Assembly: GCF_003112555.1 (NCBI RefSeq)
Contig: NZ_BEWB01000004.1
Span: 248,001-312,000, forward strand
DNA: 64,000 bases
Direction of reading: 5' to 3'
From: Streptomyces coelicoflavus
Lineage (GTDB): Bacteria > Actinomycetota > Actinomycetes > Streptomycetales > Streptomycetaceae
Part shown: positions 17,805 through 26,781 of the stretch, one piece after another
How the letters are laid out: every line of letters begins with the position of its first letter
How positions within the stretch are numbered: position 1 is the first letter of the stretch
Notes under the pieces: model-generated
What the model was told of the DNA's origin: nothing
Seen by the model: only the letters and a program-made list of their open reading frames with translations
Databases searched by the model: none
Made by a program: the position numbers and the translations under genes

Positions 17805-19247
17805 ATGCCCGCTTCCCGCGTCAAGTCCCCCCACCTCCTGATCGCCGAATCCGGCACCGACCGCGAGGGCCACGGCCTCAAGCGCACGATGGGCCTGTTC
17901 CAGCTCGTCTGCTTCGGCGTCGGCGCGATCGTCGGCACCGGCATCTTCGTCGGCCTGTCCGACTCGGTGGCCGAGGCCGGCCCGGCCGTCGTCGTCTCCT
18001 TCGTCCTGGCCGCGATCACCTGCGTGTTCACCGCGTTCGCCTTCGCCGAGCTGGGCGGCGCGATCCCGGTCTCCGGCTCCTCGTACTCCTTCGCCTACGC
18101 CGGACTCGGCGAGCGCACCGCCTTCCTCGTCGGCTGGTGCCTGCTCCTGGAGTACGGCGTGTCCGTCTCGGCGGTCGCGGTCGGCTGGAGCCAGTACGTC
18201 AACGAGCTGCTCGACAGCGTCCTCGGTCTCAGGCTCCCGCAGGCACTGTCCGCGGGCCCCGGCGACGGCGGCGCCGTCAACCTCCCCGCGGTGATCGTCA
18301 TCGCCCTGGCCTGCGTGCTCCTGGTGCGCGGCGTGCGGGAGAGCGCCCGCGCCACGGCCGCCATGGCCGTCCTCAAGCTGGCCGTACTCCTCGCCTTCTG
18401 CGCCATCGGCTTCTACGCCTTCGAGGACGGCAACCTGACCCCCTTCTCGCCGGCGGGCCTCGGCGGCATCGGCGCCGGCACCACGGCCGCCTTCTTCTCG
18501 TACATCGGCTTCGACGCGATCACCACGGCCGGCGAGGAGGCCAAGAACCCGCGCCGGGACATCCCCGTCGCGATCCTGGTCTGCATCGGCCTGGTCACCC
18601 TGCTCTACTGCGCGGTCGCCGTCGCCGCGATCGGCGCCGTGGGCGGCGACCAGGTCGGCGACCGGCCCGCCGCGCTCTCCTACGTCGTCGACGAGGTCAC
18701 CGGCTCGGCGATCGGCGGGGCCGTGGTCGCCTTCGGCGCGGTCGTCGCCATCGCCTCGGTGGTGCTCGCCGTGATGTACGGCCAGACCCGCATCCTGATG
18801 TCGATGTCCCGGGACGGCCTGATCCCGCGCGTCTTCGAGAAGGTCTCCCCGCGCACCTCGACGCCCGTCGCCGGCACCCTGATCGTCGGCGTGGTCTTCG
18901 CGCTCCCCGCGGCCTTCGCCCCGCTCGACGCGGTGGTCAACCTGTGCACCATCGGCACCCTCGCCACGATGGCCGCCGTCAACGTCTCGGTGATCACCCT
19001 GCGGCGCCGCGAACCGGGCCTCGCCCGCACCTTCCGCGTCCCGCTGTACCCGGCGACGCCCCTGCTCGGCGTCGGCTTCTGCCTGTACCTGATGTACGAG
19101 ACGGGCGGGGCCACCTGGCTCCAGTTCGCGGCGTTCCTCGCGGTGGGCCTGCTGGTCTACACGGCCTACGGCCGCCGCCACTCCCGCCTGGCCCGGACGA
19201 CGGCCGTCAGTGCCGACGACGCTGAGCGGGTACCGCAGGAAGCCTGA
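17805..19247 (+). CDS. APC-superfamily amino acid permease, cationic amino acid transporter-like
   Basis: 480 residues with about 12 transmembrane segments. The first helix carries the APC signature GVGAIVGTGIFVGL; FAFAELGGAIPVSGSSYSFA and the TM6 FFSYIGFDAITTAGEEAKNP are typical of the CAT/YfnA branch. These are proton-coupled importers or exchangers for amino acids. Being 128 bp downstream of arginine deiminase and OTC genes makes arginine or ornithine the best substrate guess. Its 3' end overlaps the reverse-strand ATP-binding protein gene by 41 bp. Confidence 0.88.
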   Translation: MPASRVKSPHLLIAESGTDREGHGLKRTMGLFQLVCFGVGAIVGTGIFVGLSDSVAEAGPAVVVSFVLAAITCVFTAFAFAELGGAIPVSGSSYSFAYAGLGERTAFLVGWCLLLEYGVSVSAVAVGWSQYVNELLDSVLGLRLPQALSAGPGDGGAVNLPAVIVIALACVLLVRGVRESARATAAMAVLKLAVLLAFCAIGFYAFEDGNLTPFSPAGLGGIGAGTTAAFFSYIGFDAITTAGEEAKNPRRDIPVAILVCIGLVTLLYCAVAVAAIGAVGGDQVGDRPAALSYVVDEVTGSAIGGAVVAFGAVVAIASVVLAVMYGQTRILMSMSRDGLIPRVFEKVSPRTSTPVAGTLIVGVVFALPAAFAPLDAVVNLCTIGTLATMAAVNVSVITLRRREPGLARTFRVPLYPATPLLGVGFCLYLMYETGGATWLQFAAFLAVGLLVYTAYGRRHSRLARTTAVSADDAERVPQEA

Positions 19248-19647
19248 ACCAGACCGCCTTGCCCGCCCCGGCGGGCCGGTGGCCGCAGGACGAGCTGAGC
19301 GCGCGGATCAGCAGCAGACCGCGCCCGCCCTCGCGCCACGGGTCGGGCGGCTCCACGTCCGTGCGGGTGAGGTCGGCCGGCGGCGCCGGGTCCGGGTCGT
19401 GCACCTCGACCTGGCAGCCGGTCGGCCGCAGCTCCACCACCAGCTCGATCGGCGTCCGCCCGACGGAGGTGTGCTCCACGGCGTTGGCGACCAGTTCCGC
19501 CGTGAGCAGCTCCGCGGTGTCGCCGTCCGCCGTGTGCTCCAGCTCGGCCAGGGCGTTGCGCACCAGGGCACGCGCCACCGGCACGGCCGCGGCGGAGTGC
19601 GGCAGCGCGATGCGCCAGGAGGCTGGAGCGGGGGAGTGATCGTGCAC
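19207..19647 (-). CDS. RsbW-like ATP-binding protein (HATPase_c, anti-sigma/regulator type)
   Basis: 146 residues from a GTG at 19647; a TTG at 19692 would add 15 residues but lacks a spaced ribosome-binding site. The sequence is a compact GHKL ATPase: N-box ELLTAELVANAVEHT, G1 region VEVHDPDP and G2 box EGGRGLLLIRALSS. Streptomyces encode many such single-domain kinases, which bind anti-anti-sigma factors or act in small regulatory switches. No partner anti-anti-sigma factor is adjacent. The 3' end runs into the permease gene tail-to-tail. Confidence 0.8.
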   Translation of the reverse strand: MHDHSPAPASWRIALPHSAAAVPVARALVRNALAELEHTADGDTAELLTAELVANAVEHTSVGRTPIELVVELRPTGCQVEVHDPDPAPPADLTRTDVEPPDPWREGGRGLLLIRALSSSCGHRPAGAGKAVWFRLPAVPAQRRRH

Positions 19648-19793
19648 GGCGGGTCCGTTTCGTGGAGCAGGGGCGTCCTGTCCTGCTTTCAACCTTATGA
19701 ATGGTACGGCGCCACCCGGCAGAGCCGTTCGACGGGCACCCCCAGGGACCTAAGACCCTCGACACCGACGCTCCGACGTTCTATCGCGCACCC

Positions 19794-19825
19794 GTGACGA
19801 CAGTCACGAAAGAGTGATAACTTCG
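19794..19825 (+). promoter_or_regulatory. Promoter/operator shared with 26685: upstream of enoyl-CoA hydratase
   Basis: GTGACGACAGTCA (19794-19806), nine bases, then GATAACTTCG (19816-19825). The same 13-mer, the same nine-base gap and GATAACCTCG occur at 26685-26716. GTGACG and GATAAC could be -35 and -10 with a 16-base spacer. If so, transcription starts near the ATG at 19832, leaving little or no leader. Confidence 0.6.
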
Positions 19826-19831
19826 AGTGTC

Positions 19832-20659
19832 ATGAGTCCCTTCACCGGCTCCGCCGCCCCCACTCCCGACTGGCGGCACCTGCGTGTCGAGATCACCGAC
19901 GGCGTCGCCACCGTCGCCCTCGCCCGCCCCGACAAGCTCAACGCGCTCACCTTCGAGGCCTACGCAGACCTGCGCGACCTGCTCGCCGAGCTGTCCCGCG
20001 AGCGGTCCGTACGGGCGCTGGTCCTGGCCGGCGAGGGGCGCGGCTTCTGCTCCGGCGGCGACGTGGACGAGATCATCGGCGCCACCCTGTCCATGGACAC
20101 CGCCCGGCTGCTCGACTTCAACCGGATGACGGGCCAGGTGGTCCGGGCGGTACGGGAGTGCCCGTTCCCGGTGATCGCCGCCCTGCACGGGGTCGCGGCC
20201 GGCGCGGGCGCGGTCCTCGCCCTGGCCGCCGACTTCCGCGTCGCCGACCCGTCCGCCCGCTTCGCCTTCCTCTTCACCCGCGTCGGCCTCTCCGGCGGTG
20301 ACATGGGCGCCGCGTACCTGCTGCCCCGTGTCGTCGGCCTCGGCCACGCCACCCGGCTGCTGATGCTCGGCGACACGGTCCGCGCGCCCGAGGCCGAGCG
20401 CATCGGCCTGATCAGCGAACTGACCGAAGAGGGCCGTGCCGACGAGGCCGCCCACACCCTCGCCCACCACCTCGCCGACGGCCCGGCCCTGGCCCACGCC
20501 CAGACCAAGGCCCTCCTGACCGCCGAGCTGGACATGCCGCTGGCGGCAGCGGTGGAACTGGACGCCTCGACCCAGGCCCTGTTGATGACGGGCGAGGACT
20601 ACGCCGAGTTCCACGCGGCCTTCACGGAGAAGCGCCCACCGAAGTGGCAAGGGAGGTAA
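19832..20659 (+). CDS. Enoyl-CoA hydratase/isomerase family protein
   Basis: 275 residues. Crotonase motifs: ARPDKLNALTFEAY near the start, oxyanion-hole segments GRGFCSGGDVDE and HGVAAGAGAVLALAADFR, then LFTRVGLSGGDMGAAYLLPR. The ATG at 19832 is preferred because a GTG at 19814 would overlap the proposed -10. In the aromatic-CoA cluster it probably hydrates or opens the ring product made by the monooxygenase/reductase fusion that follows 4 bp downstream. The GGGAGG inside its last codons is that gene's ribosome-binding site, so translation is coupled. Confidence 0.88.
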   Translation: MSPFTGSAAPTPDWRHLRVEITDGVATVALARPDKLNALTFEAYADLRDLLAELSRERSVRALVLAGEGRGFCSGGDVDEIIGATLSMDTARLLDFNRMTGQVVRAVRECPFPVIAALHGVAAGAGAVLALAADFRVADPSARFAFLFTRVGLSGGDMGAAYLLPRVVGLGHATRLLMLGDTVRAPEAERIGLISELTEEGRADEAAHTLAHHLADGPALAHAQTKALLTAELDMPLAAAVELDASTQALLMTGEDYAEFHAAFTEKRPPKWQGR

Positions 20660-20663
20660 GGCG

Positions 20664-23096
20664 ATGGTGTCGACACGGGGGAGCATGGCAACCTCAGGGG
20701 CGCGGGGAACTGCGCGAGCAACCACAACAGACCCGCACTCGCCCGCGAAGACAAGCCACCCCCTGCACGCGGCGATCGTCGGCGGCGGCCCCGGCGGCCT
20801 CTACACCGCCGCCCTCCTCAAACGCCTCGCCCCCGACCGCGAGGTCACCGTCTACGAACGCAACGCCCCCGACGACACCTTCGGCTTCGGCGTCGTCCTC
20901 TCCGACGAAACCCTCGGCGGCATCGAACACGCCGACCCGACCGTCTACGAGGCCCTCAAGGCCCACTTCGTCCGCTGGGACGACATCGACATCGTCCACC
21001 GGAACACCCGCCACACCTCCGGAGGGCACCGGTTCGCCGCCCTCGGCCGCCGCCGCCTCCTCGAAATCCTCCACGACCGCTGCCGCGACCTCGGCGTGGA
21101 CCTGCGCTTCCGTACCGTGGCACCGCCCCCGGACCGGCTCGCGCGGACCCACGACCTCGTCGTCGCGGCCGACGGAGTGCACAGCGCCACCCGCGAGGCC
21201 TACCGCGACGTGTTCCGGCCGCACCTCACCCCCCACCGCTGCCGCTACATCTGGCTCGCCGCCGACTTCGCCTTCGACGCCTTCCGCTTCGAGATCGCCG
21301 AGACCGAGCACGGCGTGATGCAACTGCACGGCTACCCCTACTCCCGCCCGTCGCCCGACCACCACCCCTCAACGAGGCCCTACGGGCCGCAGAACGAAGC
21401 CGCCTCCACCGTCATCGTCGAGATGCGCGAGGAGGTCTGGCAGTCGGCCGGCTTCGACGAACTCGACGAAGCGGAATCCAGCGCCCGCTGCGCCAAGATC
21501 TTCGCCGACGCCCTCGGCGGCCGCCCCCTGCGGTCCAACAAGTCCGCCTGGACCACCTTCCGCACGGTCGTCAACGAACGCTGGTCGCACGGCAACATCG
21601 TCCTGCTCGGCGACGCCGCCCACACCGCCCACTTCTCCATCGGCTCCGGCACCAAACTCGCCGTCGAGGACGCCCTCGCGCTCGCCGCCTGCCTCGAGGA
21701 ACAGCCCACCCTCCCGCGGGCACTCGCCGCCTACGAGGAGGAGCGGCGCCCCGTCGTCGCCTCCACGCAGCGGGCGGCGAAGGCCAGCCTGGAGTGGTTC
21801 GAGGACCTGGACCGGTACCTCGGCCAGCCGCCGCGCCAGTTCGCCTTCAACCTGCTCAGCCGCAGCCGCCGGGTCACCCACGAGAACCTGCGGCTGCGCG
21901 ACGCCGGCTTCACGGACTCCGTCGAGCGCGAGTTCGGCTGCCCGCCGGACACGCCCCCGATGTTCACCCCGTTCCGCCTGCGCGGTCTGACCCTGCGCAA
22001 CCGCGTCGTCGTCTCCGCGATGGACATGTACTCGGCCACCGACGGCGTCCCCGGCGACTTCCACCTGGTCCACCTCGGGGCCAGGGCCCTGGGCGGTGCC
22101 GCCCTGGTGATGACCGAGATGGTGTGCGTCAGCGCCGAGGGCCGCATCACGCCCGGCTGCGCGGGCCTCTACACCGGCCGGCAGGGCGAGGCGTGGCGGC
22201 GGATCACGGACTTCGTGCACGCCGGCGCACCCGGCACCGCGATCGGCGTACAGCTGGGCCACAGCGGCCGCAAGGGCTCGACCCGGCTGATGTGGGAGGG
22301 CATGGACGAACCGCTGCCCGACGGCAACTGGCCCCTCGTGGCGCCGTCCCCGCTGCCGTACCGGCCCGGCAGCCAGACGCCGCGTGAGCTGTCCCGGCCC
22401 CAACTCGTCGAGGTGCGCGAGCAGTTCAGGTCGGCCGCCGAACGGGCCGCGCAGGCCGGCTTCGACCTGCTCGAACTGCACTGCGCCCACGGCTACCTGC
22501 TCTCCGGCTTCCTCTCCCCGCTCACCAACCACCGCACCGACGCCTACGGCGGCTCACTGGAGAAGCGGCTGCGTTTCCCGCTGGAGGTCTTCGACGCCGT
22601 ACGCGAGGTCTGGCCCGGTGAACGGCCCATGACGGTACGGATCTCCGCCACCGACTGGGCCGAGGGCGGCACGAGCGGCGAGGAGGCGGTGGAGATCGCC
22701 CGGGCCTTCGCCGCGCACGGCGCCGACGCCGTCGACGTGTCCACGGGGCAGGTGGTGTCCGGTGAACGGCCGGAGTTCGGGCGGTCGTACCAGACGCCGT
22801 ACGCCGACCGCATCCGGCACGAGGCGGGCGTCCCGGTCGTCGCCGTCGGCGCGATCTCCTCCTGGGACGACGTCAACTCGCTGATCCTGGCCGGACGCGC
22901 CGACCTGTGCGCGCTGGCCCGCCCGCACCTCTACGACCCGCACTGGACCCTGCACGCCGCCGCCGAGCAGGGCTACGACGGCCCCGGCGCCGTCTGGCCG
23001 GCGCCGTACCGGGCGGGCAGCCGGCCGCCGCGCACCGGGCGCACGGACGCGCCCAAGCCGAGGCTCACGCTGCACGGCCCGCGTCAGGACGTGTAG
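20664..23096 (+). CDS. FAD monooxygenase / OYE-type oxidoreductase fusion (2-aminobenzoyl-CoA or salicylyl-CoA monooxygenase-reductase)
   Basis: 810 residues with two enzymes in one chain. Residues about 35-400 are a flavin hydroxylase: GGGPGG at 40-45, FGFGVVLSDETLGG, and GDAAHTAHFSIGSGTKLAVEDA near 315. From about 433 (PPMFTPFRLRGLTLRNRVVV) to 790 is an old-yellow-enzyme barrel with GVQLGHSGRKGS and ELHCAHGYLLSGFLSPLTN. This architecture is that of 2-aminobenzoyl-CoA monooxygenase/reductase and of proteins annotated as bifunctional salicylyl-CoA 5-hydroxylase/oxidoreductase. It hydroxylates, then reduces, the ring of a CoA-bound aromatic acid. The neighbouring CoA ligase and hydratase support this; the true substrate (anthranilate or salicylate) is undecided. 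The last 13 bp overlap the convergent sulfotransferase gene. Confidence 0.85.
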   Translation: MVSTRGSMATSGARGTARATTTDPHSPAKTSHPLHAAIVGGGPGGLYTAALLKRLAPDREVTVYERNAPDDTFGFGVVLSDETLGGIEHADPTVYEALKAHFVRWDDIDIVHRNTRHTSGGHRFAALGRRRLLEILHDRCRDLGVDLRFRTVAPPPDRLARTHDLVVAADGVHSATREAYRDVFRPHLTPHRCRYIWLAADFAFDAFRFEIAETEHGVMQLHGYPYSRPSPDHHPSTRPYGPQNEAASTVIVEMREEVWQSAGFDELDEAESSARCAKIFADALGGRPLRSNKSAWTTFRTVVNERWSHGNIVLLGDAAHTAHFSIGSGTKLAVEDALALAACLEEQPTLPRALAAYEEERRPVVASTQRAAKASLEWFEDLDRYLGQPPRQFAFNLLSRSRRVTHENLRLRDAGFTDSVEREFGCPPDTPPMFTPFRLRGLTLRNRVVVSAMDMYSATDGVPGDFHLVHLGARALGGAALVMTEMVCVSAEGRITPGCAGLYTGRQGEAWRRITDFVHAGAPGTAIGVQLGHSGRKGSTRLMWEGMDEPLPDGNWPLVAPSPLPYRPGSQTPRELSRPQLVEVREQFRSAAERAAQAGFDLLELHCAHGYLLSGFLSPLTNHRTDAYGGSLEKRLRFPLEVFDAVREVWPGERPMTVRISATDWAEGGTSGEEAVEIARAFAAHGADAVDVSTGQVVSGERPEFGRSYQTPYADRIRHEAGVPVVAVGAISSWDDVNSLILAGRADLCALARPHLYDPHWTLHAAAEQGYDGPGAVWPAPYRAGSRPPRTGRTDAPKPRLTLHGPRQDV

Positions 23097-23995
23097 CCCC
23101 AGGCCGCGCACATCGCGCGCAGCCGCTCGGGGATCTCCTCCTCCCCGGGCAGCGCGCGCCCCGGCTGCACGGTGCCGGTGCGGATGTTCTCGCGCCAGTC
23201 GCCCAGGCCCCTGACCAGCTCGGCGTTGCCCTTCCTGCCGTAGCTCAGCATGGCCGGCGTGTAGTCGACGTCCAGGTACGCGCACAGGCGGCGCATCTCG
23301 CGCCCGGGGTCGTCGGTGATGTCCTCGTAGCGCACGGTGAAGCCGTCGGCGTCCGCCGTACGGGCCTCCTCGACGGCCGTCATGTAGCGCAGCACGTCCG
23401 TGACGGCCGTGTCGTGCGGCCGCTTGACCGGGTCGGTCTCGTGCCAGGAACGGGCGATCGACACGGGGTGCCGCAGGAGGAAGACGAAGCGCGCGTCGGG
23501 CCAGCAGTCCTTGAGGCGCTGGTACATGTACGCGTTGGCCGGGGTCTTCTCGACCACGAAGTCCTTGCCGGACCGGGTGAGTTCGCGGTGCAGGACGCGG
23601 TCCCACAGCAGGTGCTCCAGGTCGCCGCGCCGGAGGTCGAGGGCGCCCATCGCGCGCTCGGAGAACCAGTTGGCGCAGGTGACCTCCAGCCGGCCGATGT
23701 GCAGCTCGTGCGGGGCGTGCAGCCGCGGATGGGCGCCCAGCATCATGCGCAGCAGCGTGGAGCCGGAGCGGATGGACGAGATGATGAAGACCGGCCGCCG
23801 CAGCAGCCGCTCGGTCGGCAGTTCCTCGGCCGACGGACATCGGTACGCGGCCTCCTGCCGGGCCGCGGGCCGCGCGTCGGCCGGCCTCTTCCCCGGCCTT
23901 CCCTTCGGCTTCCCCTTCGCCGCCTGGGGGGCTCTCCGTACCTGGAGGCCGGTGGTGACGGTGAGGGCCCGGTTCAAGTTGCGCGCGAGACTCAT
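23084..23995 (-). CDS. Sulfotransferase family protein
   Basis: 303 residues from the ATG at 23995. The PAPS 5'-phosphosulfate loop is VFIISSIRSGSTLLRMML near residue 70, and the 3'-phosphate region is FVFLLRHPVSIARSWHE near 170, with VEKTPANAYMY between. The basic N-terminal 50 residues (KGKPKGRPGKRP) are probably unstructured. Such enzymes move sulfate from PAPS to hydroxyls of sugars, lipids or natural products. It lies inside the aromatic-CoA cluster on the same strand as the regulator, but no functional link is evident. Confidence 0.85.
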   Translation of the reverse strand: MSLARNLNRALTVTTGLQVRRAPQAAKGKPKGRPGKRPADARPAARQEAAYRCPSAEELPTERLLRRPVFIISSIRSGSTLLRMMLGAHPRLHAPHELHIGRLEVTCANWFSERAMGALDLRRGDLEHLLWDRVLHRELTRSGKDFVVEKTPANAYMYQRLKDCWPDARFVFLLRHPVSIARSWHETDPVKRPHDTAVTDVLRYMTAVEEARTADADGFTVRYEDITDDPGREMRRLCAYLDVDYTPAMLSYGRKGNAELVRGLGDWRENIRTGTVQPGRALPGEEEIPERLRAMCAAWGYTS

Positions 23996-24078
23996 GCGTC
24001 CGCACGGTAGGTGAGAAACCTGAGAAGAGGGTCTGAGAGAGCTGAGGGTTCGCCGATCCCGCGAAAATGTGACGCGAC

Positions 24079-24939
24079 TCACTGTCCGGGGAGTGAGGTC
24101 GGACCCGTCTCCGGTCCCATGCCCGCGTAGCGCGCGCCCGCGTCGCGCAGCCGCTCGTGCAGCGCCCGGAAGACGGCCGCCGAGCGGGTGCCGGGCCAGT
24201 CCACGGGCAGCAGCCGGGCCGGCAGCCCCGGGTCCACGTAGGGCAGGTGGCGCCAGGAGTCCAGGGCGAGGAGATAGTCGCGGTAGGCCTCCTCGGGCGG
24301 GGTGTCCTTCCGGCGCTCCCAGTCGTGCAGCACGCGCGCGTGCCGGTCGAGGAACGCCTCGTGCTCCTTGGCGATCGCGGCCAGGTCCCACCAGCGGGCC
24401 ACCGCCCCGGCGGTCGCCGTGAAGCCCAGGTGCTCGCCGCGGAAGAAGTCCACGTAGGAGTCCAGGCCCAGGCGGCCCAGCGCGTGCCGGGTCTCCTCGT
24501 ACAGCCGGGCCGGGGCGATCCACACACCGGGCGCCGCGGTGCCGAAACCGAGGCCGGCCAGGCGCGAGCGCAGGACGTGCCGCTTCTGCCGCTCCGACTC
24601 GGGCACCGAGAACACGGCGAGCACCCAGCCCCCGTCCTCGTGGGGTGCGGCGGTGGCGTAGACGCGCCGGTCTCCGTCGTCCAGCAACTCGCGGGCCTCG
24701 GCGGAGAGTTCGTACCCCGCCGCGCCCTCGGCCGTACGGGCGGGCAGCAGCAGCCCGCGCCGCTTGAGCCGGGACACCGACGAGCGTACGGAGGGCGCGT
24801 CCACCCCGACCGCGGCGAGCAGCCGGATCAGCTCGGCGACGGGCACCGGGCCCGGCGCGAAACGGCCGTACGCTCCGTAGAGCGTGACGATGAGGGACCT
24901 CGGGGCGTGCTGTACGTGCTGGTCGGACACGTTGATCAT
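24079..24939 (-). CDS. PaaX-family transcriptional regulator
   Basis: 286 residues. The N-terminal winged helix covers about residues 10-75 (SLIVTLYGAYGRF, then VRSSVSRLKRRGLLL); the central PaaX domain follows (WVLAVFSVPESERQKRHVLRSRLAGLGFG, then GVWIAP), then the C-terminal domain about 180-270. PaaX proteins repress phenylacetate and related aryl-CoA pathways and are released by the aryl-CoA. It lies between the two promoters that share GTGACGACAGTCA, making it the natural candidate to bind there. It is transcribed with, and 15 bp downstream of, the aryl-CoA ligase gene. Confidence 0.88.
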   Translation of the reverse strand: MINVSDQHVQHAPRSLIVTLYGAYGRFAPGPVPVAELIRLLAAVGVDAPSVRSSVSRLKRRGLLLPARTAEGAAGYELSAEARELLDDGDRRVYATAAPHEDGGWVLAVFSVPESERQKRHVLRSRLAGLGFGTAAPGVWIAPARLYEETRHALGRLGLDSYVDFFRGEHLGFTATAGAVARWWDLAAIAKEHEAFLDRHARVLHDWERRKDTPPEEAYRDYLLALDSWRHLPYVDPGLPARLLPVDWPGTRSAAVFRALHERLRDAGARYAGMGPETGPTSLPGQ

Positions 24940-24954
24940 CTTATGTCGTCGGCG

Positions 24955-26631
24955 TCAGGCCCGGCCGCCCAGGGGATCCGGACGAGCACCGGGGGCCGGG
25001 GCGGGGCCGGGGCCGGGCGGGTCGAGGAGGCGGTAGCGCTGGAGCTTGCCGGTCGCCGTGCGGGGCAGCGCGTCCAGGAAGACGATCTCGCGCGGGCACT
25101 TGTACGGCGCCAGCTCCGACCGCAGGAACTCGCGCAGCGCGTCCGCGTCCCGCCCGGCCCCCTCCCGCGGCACCACGTGGGCCACCACGACCTGCCCCCG
25201 GCGCTGGTCGGGCCGGCCCACCACGGCCGCCTCCACCACGTCCGGATGGCGCAGCAGCGCGTCCTCCACCTCGGGTCCCGCGATGTTGTACCCGGAGGAG
25301 ATGATCATGTCGTCGGCGCGTGCCACGTACCGGAAGTACCCGTCGGGCTCGCGGACGTAGGTGTCCCCGGTGACGTTCCAGCCGTCGCGCACGTACTCGC
25401 GCTGGCGCGGATCGGCGAGGTAACGGCAGCCGACCGGCCCGCGCACCGCGAGCAGCCCCGGCTCCCCGTCGGGCACGGGCGCGCCGTACTCGTCCTGCAC
25501 GCGCGCGTGCCACCCCGGCACCGGGACGCCCGTCGTGCCGGGCCGGATGGCGTCGTCCGCTGCGGACACGAAGATGTGCAGCAACTCGGTGGCACCGATG
25601 CCGTTGATGATGCGCAGGCCGGTGCGCTCGTGCCAGGCCCGCCAGGTGGCCGCGGGCAGGTTCTCGCCCGCCGAGACGCAGCGCCTGAGGCTGCTCACGT
25701 CGTGCGCGTCCAGCTCGTCGAGCATCGCGCGGTACGCCGTCGGCGCGGTGAACAGCACCGACACCCGGTGCTCGGCGACCGCCGGCAACAGCTGCCTGGG
25801 GCCCGCCTGCTCCAGCAGCAGGGCACTCGCCCCGGCCCGCATCGGGAAGACGACGAGACCGCCGAGCCCGAACGTGAAACCGAGCGGCGGGCTGCCCGCG
25901 AACACGTCGTCCGGCCGCGGCTTCAGCACGTGCTCGGAGAAGGTGTCCGCGATCGCCAGCACATCGCGGTGGAAGTGCATGCAGCCCTTGGGGCGCCCGG
26001 TGGTGCCGGAGGTGAAGGCGATCAGCGCCACGTCGTCGGCGGCCGTGTCGACGGCCTCGTACGGCGTGCCGGGCGCCGCGCCGGACGCCGTGCGGGCCTC
26101 CAGGTCGTCCGGCGCGTCCCCGCCGTACGTCGTGATCCGCAGGCCGTCGATCTCCGCCTTGGCGAGGTCGTCGACGGACCGGACGTCGCACAGCGCGTGC
26201 CGCACCCCCGCGATCCCGCAGATCGCGCGCAGTTCGTGCGGGCGCTGCCGGTCCAGCACGGTGACCGCCACCGCGCCCGCCTTCAGCACCGCCAGCCAGC
26301 ACGCGGCCAGCCACGGGGTGGTGGGGCCGCGCAGCAGCACCCGGTTGCCCGGGACGACGCCGAGGTCGCCGGTCAGCACGTGCGCGATCCGGTCGACGCA
26401 CTCCCGCAGCCCGCCGTAGCTCCAGGTGTCCCCGGACGCGGTGCGGAAGGCCGGGCGGCCGTCGGGCGGGCCGGTGAGCAGCTCGGCGGCGCAGTTCAGC
26501 CGGGCGGGGTAGCGCAGCCCGGGCAGGTCGAAGAGGAGCTCCGGCCACTGCTCGGGCGGTGGCAGGTGGTCGCGCGCGAAGGTGTCGACGTGGGCGGAGC
26601 GGTGCGGGTCCGCGTGGCGCGGATCGGCCAT
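24955..26631 (-). CDS. Aryl-CoA ligase (benzoate/2-aminobenzoate-CoA ligase type)
   Basis: 558 residues. AMP-forming ligase core: P-loop-like AFTSGTTGRPKGCMHF near residue 210, RIINGIGATELLHIF near 335, GWNVTGDTY near 415, RADDMIISSGYNIAGPEVE near 440, and the C-terminal lysine motif PRTATGKLQR. The order and wording match benzoate-CoA ligase-like enzymes, which activate aromatic acids with ATP and CoA. It supplies the aryl-CoA for the monooxygenase/reductase fusion. The ATG at 26631 has a GGGGGCG purine run upstream. Its promoter must lie in the 150-bp divergent region that also holds the shared operator. Confidence 0.87.
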   Translation of the reverse strand: MADPRHADPHRSAHVDTFARDHLPPPEQWPELLFDLPGLRYPARLNCAAELLTGPPDGRPAFRTASGDTWSYGGLRECVDRIAHVLTGDLGVVPGNRVLLRGPTTPWLAACWLAVLKAGAVAVTVLDRQRPHELRAICGIAGVRHALCDVRSVDDLAKAEIDGLRITTYGGDAPDDLEARTASGAAPGTPYEAVDTAADDVALIAFTSGTTGRPKGCMHFHRDVLAIADTFSEHVLKPRPDDVFAGSPPLGFTFGLGGLVVFPMRAGASALLLEQAGPRQLLPAVAEHRVSVLFTAPTAYRAMLDELDAHDVSSLRRCVSAGENLPAATWRAWHERTGLRIINGIGATELLHIFVSAADDAIRPGTTGVPVPGWHARVQDEYGAPVPDGEPGLLAVRGPVGCRYLADPRQREYVRDGWNVTGDTYVREPDGYFRYVARADDMIISSGYNIAGPEVEDALLRHPDVVEAAVVGRPDQRRGQVVVAHVVPREGAGRDADALREFLRSELAPYKCPREIVFLDALPRTATGKLQRYRLLDPPGPGPAPAPGARPDPLGGRA

Positions 26632-26684
26632 GGCGGTTCGCCCCCTTTGTCGTGGTGGGCTCGCGCAACGAGCGTATCGTGTTG

Positions 26685-26716
26685 GTGACGACAGTCAACG
26701 GGGCGCGATAACCTCG
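26685..26716 (+). promoter_or_regulatory. Promoter/operator shared with 19794: divergent region before acyl-CoA dehydrogenase
   Basis: GTGACGACAGTCA (26685-26697), nine bases, GATAACCTCG (26707-26716). The box is identical to that at 19794 with the same spacing. It lies between the divergent CoA ligase and acyl-CoA dehydrogenase genes. Confidence 0.6.
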
Positions 26717-26781
26717 GCCGTGGCCCGAGGCCCGTCCGGTGGGCGGGGAAGCACGCAGGGGAGCAGGGGAAGGGACCGGCG

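Noticed and set aside
19814..19831. Earlier GTG start for the enoyl-CoA hydratase
   Set aside because: It falls on the proposed -10 element, so it could not be in the transcript.
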